DNA of 17,325 nt from JBFIHZ01 sp041601535 (GTDB lineage: Bacteria > Pseudomonadota > Gammaproteobacteria > Xanthomonadales > SZUA-36), in contig JBFIHZ010000048.1 of assembly GCA_041601535.1 (NCBI GenBank), positions 1-17,325 of the forward strand, given 5' to 3'. The translations under genes and the position numbers were made by a program. The notes below the pieces were generated by a model that saw only the letters and a program-made list of their open reading frames with translations, searched no databases and was not told where the DNA came from. How positions within the stretch are numbered: the stretch's first letter is position 1; every line of letters starts with the position of its first letter. Positions 7,698-13,942 of the stretch are shown in pieces.

Positions 7698-7770
7698 TCA
7701 TGCATAGCGTTATTTTTAATGATATTTTTTGAACATGACCGCCCTGGTTCGCGGAAAAAGTAACCATCTC

Positions 7771-7785
7771 TGTCATTTGATGACA
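7771..7785. promoter_or_regulatory. Palindromic candidate enhancer site for the sigma-54 promoter
   Basis: TGTCAT-TTG-ATGACA is a perfect 6-3-6 inverted repeat centred at 7778, about 108 bases upstream of the predicted pilin start. That is within the usual range for enhancer-binding proteins, and the TGTC core resembles the reported PilR half-site. It could instead act on the divergent aminopeptidase gene 240 bases away. Confidence 0.55.
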
Positions 7786-7833
7786 TTAATTTTCACCCCG
7801 ATCTGCCGGCACTGGCCCATTTGGCCTGGCTGA

Positions 7834-8007
7834 TACGGGCACCCCTTCACCCGCCATGAGAAGCCGCCCGGGTTGCGCCCGTTTCATGCCCTGTATAACG
7901 CTGCGGTCTGGTACTTCGATGGCGCCAGCGCCGCGTCAACCGCGGCCGGTCCGGACTATGGGACGGTTTACGTTTATGATGTGGCGCCATCATCTCCCCT
8001 GGTTTGA
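7834..8007 (+). other. Start-less 57-codon open frame ending at the aminopeptidase ribosome site
   Basis: Between a TGA at 7831 and a TGA at 8005, frame 1 is open with balanced, coding-like residues (for example FHALYNAAVWYFDG and DYGTVYVYDVAPSS) and mostly G/C or usual third bases. There is no ATG or GTG, only one TTG without a ribosome site. The stop overlaps the GAGGA site of the next gene, as the last gene of an operon often does. It may be the tail of a decayed or truncated gene. I do not recognise a family. Chance remains possible at this length. Confidence 0.25.
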
Positions 8008-8017
8008 GGAATACTCC

Positions 8018-9262
8018 ATGCATTTACCCGCCCGATCTATCCTGCTGTTGATTGGTATCCTGCTGTTATCCGTTTCACCTGCAACCGTTCAAGCTGACGG
8101 CGTACGTGCCAGAGACCTTGGTATCCCTTTTGACGGTACACCCGGTGAACTCAACGCCATCACCGATGTGGCTGGCGTGGAAGTAGGACAGGTCACGCTG
8201 GTAGAAGGCGATGGTGCGGTGGTGGTCGGCGAGGGTCCGGTGCGCACCGGCGTTACCGTGGTACATCCGCGCGGCAAACAGTCCACCGACCCGGTATTTG
8301 CCGGCTGGTTCACGCTGAATGCATCCGGCGAAATGACTGGCACCACCTGGCTGGAAGAACGCGGTCTGATTGATGGCCCCATCGCCATCACCAACACGCA
8401 TAGCGTCGGCGTAGTACGCGACGCCGCCGTGGCATGGATGGTGCAGCAGGGCTGGCCGGCCGCCTGGCACGCCCCGGTGGTGGCCGAAACCTATGATGGC
8501 GCATTGAACGACATCAACGGTTTTCATGTAACGCGCGAACACGCCTTGACTGCCATGCAGAACGCCAGGACCGGACCGGTCGATGAAGGTGTGGTTGGTG
8601 GTGGCACCGGCATGATATGCAATGGCTTCAAGGGAGGTATTGGAACCTCGTCCAGGCAATTCAAGCTGGACAACAAATCATTCACAGTCGGCGTGCTGGT
8701 GCAATGTAATTACAATTGGAGCGGGCGGGGATTCGAGCTGGCGGGTCAACGCGTGGATCTGCAACTGCCCATTGGCGCGCACTGCTTCAGTGACCGCTCG
8801 GTAGAGCGCCATGTTGACTGGTACCCTTACTGTGACGATACGGCACCACAGCCCACCCGGGCGCCAGTGCGTGACGGTTCCATCATCATTATTGTCGCCA
8901 CAGACGCCCCCATGTTGCCGCATCAGTTGCGGCGCATGGCCAAGCGGCCATCACTGGCGCTGGGGCATCTCGGCGCGGTTAGTGAGGATGGCTCGGGCGA
9001 TATTTTCGTGGCGTTTTCCACCGCCAACACGGGACAGATTGACGAAAACGGCCTGTCTGACATTCGCATGTATCCAAACAATGACCTCAGCGTGGCATTC
9101 AGCGCAACCGTGCAGGCCACCGAGGAAGCCATTGTCAACGCCATGGTGGCTGCAGAGACCGTGGTGGGCACGGCGGGTCTGCGTGTCAACGCGCTGCCAC
9201 ACCAAGCCATCCGCAAGTTGTTTTCCGAAGCAACCGAGGTTCAGGACCAAACGGCTCGCTGA
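8018..9262 (+). CDS. Exported P1-family (S58, DmpA-type) aminopeptidase
   Basis: From ATG 8018, with GAGGA seven bases upstream, the protein has 414 residues. It starts with a clear signal peptide (ILLLIGILLLSVSP, cleavage near VQA26). The body follows the DmpA family: LNAITDVAGVEVGQ, TGVTVVHPRG, GGGTGMICNGFKGGIG, TVGVLVQCNYN (N231), then DGSIIIIVATDAP. In DmpA the chain cuts itself before the Ser of this last motif, and that Ser is the nucleophile; here it is Ser288. LLPHQL-like and GSGDIFVAFSTAN motifs follow. DmpA relatives remove N-terminal L-residues or act on D-amino-acid and beta-peptide substrates; which applies is unknown. The stretch between N231 and S288 looks longer than in the founding enzyme. 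The frame upstream to 7856 is open but lacks a ribosome site. It converges on the DUF819 gene, stops 13 bases apart. Confidence 0.92.
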   Translation: MHLPARSILLLIGILLLSVSPATVQADGVRARDLGIPFDGTPGELNAITDVAGVEVGQVTLVEGDGAVVVGEGPVRTGVTVVHPRGKQSTDPVFAGWFTLNASGEMTGTTWLEERGLIDGPIAITNTHSVGVVRDAAVAWMVQQGWPAAWHAPVVAETYDGALNDINGFHVTREHALTAMQNARTGPVDEGVVGGGTGMICNGFKGGIGTSSRQFKLDNKSFTVGVLVQCNYNWSGRGFELAGQRVDLQLPIGAHCFSDRSVERHVDWYPYCDDTAPQPTRAPVRDGSIIIIVATDAPMLPHQLRRMAKRPSLALGHLGAVSEDGSGDIFVAFSTANTGQIDENGLSDIRMYPNNDLSVAFSATVQATEEAIVNAMVAAETVVGTAGLRVNALPHQAIRKLFSEATEVQDQTAR

Positions 9263-9275
9263 CACCGGGCCAGCG

Positions 9276-10424
9276 TCAGGACAGCAGGTTGGCGATCGCT
9301 ACACCGATAAACGTCCCTACCGAATAGCCAAGCACCCCGGTGAGCATGCCCGGGGTAACCAGGTCCTTCCAGCCTTTGCTGGCGGCCAGTGCAGCCGCCG
9401 CAGCCGGCCCGAGAATGCAGGCATTGGCTGCAATCATCAACTCGGCCAGGTCCAGCCGGAACAGTCGTCCAACGATTACAATCAGCACGAAGAATATCAC
9501 CAGCGCACCGCAGATCATAAGCACATATGGCAAAGCCACACCAGCCACGGAGGCGAGATCCGCACCGGCGCCTATGACAAAGAAGAAGATGTACATGAAA
9601 AATGTGCCCACTTCGAAGTCAGCACTGAAACGCCTGACCCAGGACTTGGCCAGATTGGCCAGCAACAAGGCCAGCACCGTTACCACCAGAATGAAATAAT
9701 TATCCAGCCCCAGCATCCGGGACAGCACGTCTGATACAGCGCACACCGCCATGCTGCTGGCAATGGCAAAACTGAAACCAATCAGGTCAAACGGCGGTGC
9801 CGCCTCGCTTTGGTGTAACAAGGCCTCGCTACCCAGGTTTTTGCCCTGTGGCGTAATGTAGCGTGAAGGCATGGCTTTGCGTACCAATGCCATGGCTGGC
9901 ATCAGCATCAGCAACGTCAGGTAGAAAATGGCTCCCACCGCATCCGCCGTTAGTGCGCCGACATAGTGCGATGGTTCGGTCAGTTCCACCGCCTGCGCAG
10001 TGGCGACAAAATTCAGCGAGCCACCGATATAGCTGGCTGACAGCGCGCCCGCCACCTGTGCCTCGAACTCGCCGAAGTCAAACAGCACAGAGATCAACAC
10101 CACACCGATCGATATAACCAATGCGGATGCGGCGAAAGCCTTGATCATCGGGCCGATTTCAAGCAGAACCTTTTTCAGGTCGGCGCTAAACAGCAGCATC
10201 GGAACAGCCAGCGGCACCAGCAGGTTGTTCACCAGGTCATACGCACCTGCGCTGTGAGGTATCAAACCTACGTTTGAAAACACCATACCCAGCAGCATCA
10301 CCATCAACGCACCGGACACTGCACCACCCACGCGGGTGGTCTCCGCCCAGAAACCGAACGCGGTCAGCCCCAGCACCACCGCAAGTAACTGAAACGTGTT
10401 CTCAGCTGCAATCAGGCTTTCCAT
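9276..10424 (-). CDS. DUF819 family integral membrane protein
   Basis: From ATG 10424, with GGGGAGAG seven bases upstream, the protein has 382 residues in about ten or more hydrophobic segments. Family marks are SNVGLIPHSAGAYDLV, LLVPLAVPMLLFSADLKKVL, SASYIGGSLNFVATAQAVEL and ALTADAVGAIFYLTLLM. The second half repeats the plan, with a cytoplasmic-looking loop near residues 190-215 (RKAMPSRYITPQGKN). DUF819 proteins look like secondary transporters; the substrate is not established. The frame runs upstream to 10595, but those residues look non-coding and lack a ribosome site. Its promoter must lie in 10425-10800, where I see no strong match. Confidence 0.88.
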   Translation of the reverse strand: MESLIAAENTFQLLAVVLGLTAFGFWAETTRVGGAVSGALMVMLLGMVFSNVGLIPHSAGAYDLVNNLLVPLAVPMLLFSADLKKVLLEIGPMIKAFAASALVISIGVVLISVLFDFGEFEAQVAGALSASYIGGSLNFVATAQAVELTEPSHYVGALTADAVGAIFYLTLLMLMPAMALVRKAMPSRYITPQGKNLGSEALLHQSEAAPPFDLIGFSFAIASSMAVCAVSDVLSRMLGLDNYFILVVTVLALLLANLAKSWVRRFSADFEVGTFFMYIFFFVIGAGADLASVAGVALPYVLMICGALVIFFVLIVIVGRLFRLDLAELMIAANACILGPAAAAALAASKGWKDLVTPGMLTGVLGYSVGTFIGVAIANLLS

Positions 10425-10809
10425 GGCCTCTCTCCCCTTTTTATGTTTATTGAGACGCAGGCAAACATCACGGCGTAACGAGGCACACGGCGACAGGAAC
10501 TCCACGCAGACGGCTTGCACTTTGACCATGCACGCCAGGCTGAATAATGCAGTGTTGCCGCCGTCTGGTGCAAGCACCTTGCCATAAACAGGCACTCAAC
10601 CGGCATAGCTGATGTTTGCCTGGAAGCAGGAACAGCGGAATGTAGCTGCAAGTCATCTGGCTGAGATGCCATCGGCCTGAATGCAGGCAGAGCCCGTAGG
10701 GGAACATGAGCTGGCGAATGCTGCGCCGGCGCAAACGTCGTTGTAAATTTTACAAAGGCCGTGTAAAAACCGGCACGATTAAACGACGGGATTCCAGTCC
10801 ATCGAACAT
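10425..10809. other. Intergenic region upstream of the DUF819 gene, no gene assigned
   Basis: About 385 bases without a recognisable gene. It holds a perfect palindrome, TTGTAAATTTTACAA (10741-10755), and on the plus strand an ATG at 10706 behind AGGGGAAC that opens a frame of very basic residues. That frame runs through the terminator of the opposite gene and into the PepSY coding sequence, so I do not call it. Confidence 0.4.
10741..10755. promoter_or_regulatory. Perfect 15-base palindrome, possible operator
   Basis: TTGTAAA-T-TTTACAA is a 7-1-7 inverted repeat about 317 bases upstream of the DUF819 start. It has the look of a protein-binding site for a dimeric regulator, but the owner is unknown. 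Confidence 0.3.
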
Positions 10810-10843
10810 AAAAAAGGCCGCCTGCAGGTCAGTGCGGGCGGCC
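10810..10843 (-). terminator. Rho-independent terminator of the PepSY gene
   Basis: On the minus strand GGCCGCC (10843-10837) pairs with GGCGGCC (10822-10816) over a 14-base loop and is followed at once by six T (complement of 10810-10815). It lies about 60 bases after the PepSY stop. Confidence 0.85.
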
Positions 10844-10850
10844 AAAGAGG

Positions 10851-10880
10851 GTTTAAGTTTCGTGGAGGTGAAACTTAAAC
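10851..10880 (-). repeat. 11-bp perfect inverted repeat in the PepSY 3' untranslated region
   Basis: GTTTAAGTTTC (10851-10861) and GAAACTTAAAC (10870-10880) are exact reverse complements around an 8-base loop. It sits between the stop codon and the terminator and is AT-rich, so it is not a second terminator of the usual kind. Confidence 0.6.
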
Positions 10881-10901
10881 GGGGGGACACATCACTTACA
10901 T

Positions 10902-11393
10902 TCAGTCATCCTCGATATGCACGATGCGGCCATTGGCATCTACGTGCAGCTCGAAGTCTTCACCGGTGATGTCATCAGCTTCAGCTTTCCAGACACCGCG
11001 GTGGTCGAGGTAATCTATGTCGTGCACGTTGTGGAATCCGGCATTCATAACCACGGTGGCAACCGAGGACTCGTCCATCGGTTCATCCGGTGTTTTCACC
11101 GTAGTGGTTGTGGTTGTGGTGGTTTCAGTGATACGCGTGCGTGCAACTTCACCCGCGCCCACAATTTCACCGTCGGCATTCACAAACAGGGTTACTTCCC
11201 TGTCGCTGTCGTCATCTATACTCTTGACTCGCCAGTAGTTACCGTCGTGCTTGACCAGGACGGGATCGCCGTATCCGGCTTCAGTAACAATCGTCCGCAC
11301 CTCAGGCTCCTTGATTACCAAGGTTCCGGCCAGCGCCGAACCGGTCAGGGCGATACCCAGTGAAACGCTCAGCAAGGTTCTTTTCAAAGTCAT
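10902..11393 (-). CDS. Exported protein with two PepSY-like repeats
   Basis: From ATG 11393, with AGGAGA seven to eight bases upstream, the protein has 163 residues. A signal peptide (MTLKRTLLSVSLGIALTGSALA) leads to the envelope. Two similar units follow: about 27-80 (EVRTIVTEAGYGDPV to LFVNADGEIVGA) and about 107-160 (SVATVVMNAGFHNVH to LHVDANGRIVHI). Each ends in the PepSY-style strand with a D/N-x-x-G-x-I-V turn, and both are acidic. They are joined by a linker with eight Thr in a row (91-98). PepSY domains are thought to bind or inhibit proteases or ligands in the periplasm; no partner is seen here. The longer frame to 11594 crosses the promoter region and is not used. Confidence 0.78.
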   Translation of the reverse strand: MTLKRTLLSVSLGIALTGSALAGTLVIKEPEVRTIVTEAGYGDPVLVKHDGNYWRVKSIDDDSDREVTLFVNADGEIVGAGEVARTRITETTTTTTTTVKTPDEPMDESSVATVVMNAGFHNVHDIDYLDHRGVWKAEADDITGEDFELHVDANGRIVHIEDD

Positions 11394-11457
11394 TAATGTT
11401 CTCCTTTTCTCTTTGCGAAAGACGCTCACCTTCGAATTGGTTTTTTTGATGAGCAAG

Positions 11458-11486
11458 GATTTAAATGCAATTAGCATGCCAGTCAA
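11458..11486 (-). promoter_or_regulatory. Candidate promoter of the PepSY gene
   Basis: On the minus strand TTGACT (11486-11481) is followed after 17 bases by TAAATC (11463-11458). The -35 is good (five of six); the -10 is weak (three of six). The predicted leader is about 58 bases. Confidence 0.35.
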
Positions 11487-11500
11487 AAAAACAAGGATCG

Positions 11501-11546
11501 CGGACCGCACCCGACCCACCGCCACAACCCCGGGGTGAGCGGTCCG
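11501..11546. repeat. GC-rich inverted repeat in the PepSY/methyltransferase divergent region
   Basis: CGGACCGC (11501-11508) pairs with GCGGTCCG (11539-11546); ACCC/GGGT extends the stem past a 2-base bulge. On the minus strand seven T follow nine bases later, overlapping the PepSY -35. It looks terminator-like, but no minus-strand gene lies upstream of it. Confidence 0.4.
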
Positions 11547-11596
11547 TGTATGATGTATGGCACGGTCATCATGTGACCTCCCGCGGCCGCTCACTC

Positions 11597-12289
11597 ATGG
11601 AAACGCTGACGCCGCGAACCGCCACGGATTGTTCCATGCCATTAGTGCGCTACCGTTACCAGACGCTTGAAGTGGGCGAACTGGAGCTGCACGTGCGCAC
11701 ACTGCGCGACATTCACCAGTTTTCCGATGCGCTGGGCGAAGCGGAGCGCCTCGGTATTTCATCTTCCATGTGGCCTTTGTTCGGCTTGATATGGAATTCC
11801 GGTGAATTTCTAGCTGAACTGATGGCGTCGCATGACATAGCCGGCAAACGCATACTGGAAGTTGGCTGCGGCATCGGCCTGGCCAGCCTGGTTTTGAACC
11901 AGCGTGGCGCTGATATCACGGCCATGGACATCCACCCGGAAGCAGAAGCGTTTCTGCAGGAGAACACGCGTATCAACCGGCATCGCCCCATTCCGTTCGT
12001 GCGTAACGGCTGGGCTGATGAATGCCCCGAGCTGGGATTGTTTGACCTGATCATCGGCAGTGATCTGCTGTATGAACGCAGTCACGTACCACCACTGTCG
12101 GCGTTTTTCGATCAGCACGCTGCTAACGGTGCTGAAATCATCCTGGTGGACCCGGGACGAGGACACCATGCGCCGTTCAGCAAACGCATGGTGGTGCTCG
12201 GCTTCAGCCACGAGCAGACACGTACCGCTTCTGGCCAGGCCGATGATGGCATGGCGAATGGCCGGGTATTGCGTTATCGCAGGACTTAG
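11597..12289 (+). CDS. Class I SAM-dependent methyltransferase (Methyltransf_16 / lysine methyltransferase-like)
   Basis: From ATG 11597 the protein has 230 residues. The region SSMWPLFGLIWNSGEFLAELM (56-76) and the SAM motif ILEVGCGIGLASLVL (86-100), with acidic D111 after strand 2 (TAMDIHP) and the motif DLIIGSDLLYE (150-160), match the family that includes METTL21 and ETF-beta lysine methyltransferases. Those enzymes methylate lysines on proteins; the substrate here is unknown. The start is uncertain: no ribosome site precedes 11597, a second ATG is at 11636, and the open frame extends to 11465 through the divergent promoter region. The gene is divergent from the PepSY gene and is followed after 171 bases by the TetR gene. 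Confidence 0.85.
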   Translation: METLTPRTATDCSMPLVRYRYQTLEVGELELHVRTLRDIHQFSDALGEAERLGISSSMWPLFGLIWNSGEFLAELMASHDIAGKRILEVGCGIGLASLVLNQRGADITAMDIHPEAEAFLQENTRINRHRPIPFVRNGWADECPELGLFDLIIGSDLLYERSHVPPLSAFFDQHAANGAEIILVDPGRGHHAPFSKRMVVLGFSHEQTRTASGQADDGMANGRVLRYRRT

Positions 12290-12401
12290 CCCCGAGGGCG
12301 ATAGCGGAGGCGGACAACACGCCGGCAACGGGCTGAGAGCACGCCCGGTTCACGTCACGTCAGGCAGCTTTTCCGGGTATTGAATAGAATAAATTTCACA
12401 C

Positions 12402-12431
12402 TTGACATCGCTCATATTTTGGATGGATTAT
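12402..12431 (+). promoter_or_regulatory. Promoter of the TetR-ODP operon
   Basis: A consensus -35 TTGACA (12402-12407) is followed after 18 bases by GATTAT (12426-12431), four of six at -10. The predicted leader to the TetR start is about 23 bases. The -10 lies wholly in the spacer of the inverted repeat at 12419-12439. Confidence 0.6.
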
Positions 12432-12439
12432 ACATCCAA
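12419..12439. promoter_or_regulatory. Inverted-repeat operator over the -10 of the TetR gene
   Basis: TTGGATG-N7-CATCCAA is a perfect 7-7-7 inverted repeat, the size usual for TetR dimer sites. It covers the -10 element 22 bases before the TetR start, the classic arrangement for autorepression. I found no second copy in the window. Confidence 0.65.
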
Positions 12440-12460
12440 TTAATTTCATGTAACGGCCCA

Positions 12461-13054
12461 ATGAGCCCTAGAAAATACACCAAGACGCGCCGTGCGGCCC
12501 TGAAGAGGGAAACCCGCCAGCGCATACTGGATGCGGTGATAAGCCTGCATGCGGAACACGGCGCGCTCGGCACGTCCTATGCCATGATTGCTGACAGGGC
12601 CGGTGTTTCACTGCAAACGGTGTATAACCATTTTCCCGATCTCGGCATATTGGTCAAAGCCTGCACGGGGCATGTGACGGCCCAGGCACCCGAAGTCAGC
12701 CCGGCCAGCTTCCAGCTGGGTAAAACAGCCGCAGACCGGCTGGAACTGCTGACCCGGGCGGTCTATGAAAACCTGGAGTACCTTTCCCCCTGGTTACGTC
12801 TTGGTTTTGCCGAAGCGGCAGTTGTCCCTGAGCTGGACAAACTGTTCACCCAACAACGGAATGAGCTGCGCAAACTGGTCAGACAGGCCGTTGCGCCGGA
12901 GTTCAAGGCCACCACCGCTTTCCTGGATGCAGCTACCGTGCTGCTGGACTACCCGGCATGGAAGTCTTTCCGCAACCGGCGCTCTGCAGCTAACTCGGTC
13001 ACACTGGCCAGCCGCTGTCTGACTACCCTTTTACCCACACTGAGCAACTCCTGA
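12461..13054 (+). CDS. TetR family transcriptional regulator
   Basis: From ATG 12461 the protein has 197 residues. The N-terminal HTH is canonical: RQRILDAVISLHAEHGALGTSYAMIADRAG and then VSLQTVYNHFPDLGIL, about residues 19-66. The C-terminal ligand domain (67-197) is helical and not assignable to a named subfamily. The ATG has only a weak ribosome site; the frame continues upstream to 12380, but this would pass through the promoter and operator. The next gene starts 55 bases downstream on the same strand with no terminator between, so TetR probably controls itself and the ODP gene. Confidence 0.88.
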   Translation: MSPRKYTKTRRAALKRETRQRILDAVISLHAEHGALGTSYAMIADRAGVSLQTVYNHFPDLGILVKACTGHVTAQAPEVSPASFQLGKTAADRLELLTRAVYENLEYLSPWLRLGFAEAAVVPELDKLFTQQRNELRKLVRQAVAPEFKATTAFLDAATVLLDYPAWKSFRNRRSAANSVTLASRCLTTLLPTLSNS

Positions 13055-13109
13055 AACCAAACGGTCATCAGCTACCCAACCCCCTGCTCCGCAGAGAGAG
13101 AACACCATC

Positions 13110-13856
13110 ATGAATACAGCCACACACACGCAAAATACCCGCATAGATGAAATTGGTGATGGTATTTATCGTATTTCCAGCCGCATCCCGCCCAGTGCCA
13201 TGCCGGGAGGATTTACCTTCAACCAGTTCCTGATAAAAGACGCCGCGCCACTGCTGTTCCACACCGGCCCGCGCAAACTGTTCACCGAAACCGTCAAAGC
13301 CATCGAGCAGGTTTTGCCCGTTCGCGACCTGAGTTACATTGCTTTTTCCCATTTCGAGCCGGACGAATGCGGGGCATTGAACGAATTCCTGCAAGCCGCC
13401 CCCAATGCCGTGCCGGTTTGCGGCAGGATCTCAGCCATGGTGAACATGGGTGATTATGCTGAGCGTACCGCCCTGGCCATGAACGATAAGCAACTACTGG
13501 AGCTGGGTGATCACACGGTGCAATGGCTTGATGCACCACATGTCCCGCATGGCTGGGACTGCGGCTTCCTGGCTGAGACCCGAACCCGGACGCTGTTTTG
13601 CGGCGACCTGTTCACCCAGTCAGGAGCTCAGCACTCGCCACTGACCAGTGACGACATCCTTGAGTCCAGCGAAGCTTGCCGCCTGGGCATGGATTATTAC
13701 GCTCATGCGGCCAACACCACCCATGTGCTGCAACACCTTGCGTCGGTACAACCCACCACCCTGGCGTGCATGCACGGCGCGTCCTGGCAGGGCGATGGCG
13801 GGCAATTGCTGCGCCGCTTGGGCGAACGCCTGGCAAAGGACGGACAAGTGAATTAA
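13110..13856 (+). CDS. Stand-alone diiron ODP / metallo-beta-lactamase fold protein
   Basis: The 248-residue protein has the flavodiiron ligand pattern: H81-x-E83-x-D85 (SHFEPDECGAL), H147 (PHVPHGWD), D166 (CGDLFT) and H222 (CMHGASW). The gaps between D85, H147 and D166 (61 and 18 residues between) closely follow flavodiiron proteins; the residue after D85 is Glu rather than the His of hydrolytic MBL enzymes. This points to a non-heme diiron site that binds oxygen or related species rather than a hydrolase. The flavodoxin domain is absent and no rubredoxin or reductase gene is adjacent, so reductase activity would need an outside partner; an oxygen-binding sensor role is an alternative. There is no signal peptide, so it is cytosolic. 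AGAGAGA lies upstream of the ATG. It is probably co-transcribed with TetR. Confidence 0.85.
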   Translation: MNTATHTQNTRIDEIGDGIYRISSRIPPSAMPGGFTFNQFLIKDAAPLLFHTGPRKLFTETVKAIEQVLPVRDLSYIAFSHFEPDECGALNEFLQAAPNAVPVCGRISAMVNMGDYAERTALAMNDKQLLELGDHTVQWLDAPHVPHGWDCGFLAETRTRTLFCGDLFTQSGAQHSPLTSDDILESSEACRLGMDYYAHAANTTHVLQHLASVQPTTLACMHGASWQGDGGQLLRRLGERLAKDGQVN

Positions 13857-13898
13857 TCGGCCTGAGCGGACAGCCAGACCCCGCGCCCCATACGGAAA

Positions 13899-13917
13899 AA
13901 GCCCCGAACCGGGGCTT
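13899..13917. terminator. Bidirectional terminator between ODP and second receptor genes
   Basis: AAGCCCCG (13899-13906) pairs with CGGGGCTT (13910-13917) over a 3-base loop. On the plus strand TTCTTCCTTTT follows; on the minus strand CTTTTTCC follows. It lies 43 bases after one stop and 26 after the other, so it can end both convergent genes. Confidence 0.88.
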
Positions 13918-13942
13918 CTTCCTTTTAATTGACTAACTGTTG

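Noticed and set aside
8811..9734. 307-codon plus-strand frame overlapping the aminopeptidase and DUF819 genes
   Set aside because: It spans the ends of two convergent, well-supported genes; composition is His/Gln/Pro-rich shadow sequence.
10706..10969. Plus-strand frame of very basic residues (MSWRMLRRRKRRC...) with an SD-like AGGGGAAC
   Set aside because: It runs through the terminator and 3' untranslated region of the PepSY gene and into its coding sequence. The basic start is suggestive, but nothing else supports a protein.
11465..11596. 44-codon N-terminal extension of the methyltransferase
   Set aside because: It would cover the divergent promoter and a GC-rich hairpin, and its residues do not match the family N-terminus.
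12448..12453. ATG-TAA start-stop pair in the TetR leader
   Set aside because: Minimal start-stop uORFs can stall ribosomes, but there is no ribosome site and it is expected by chance in an AT-rich leader.
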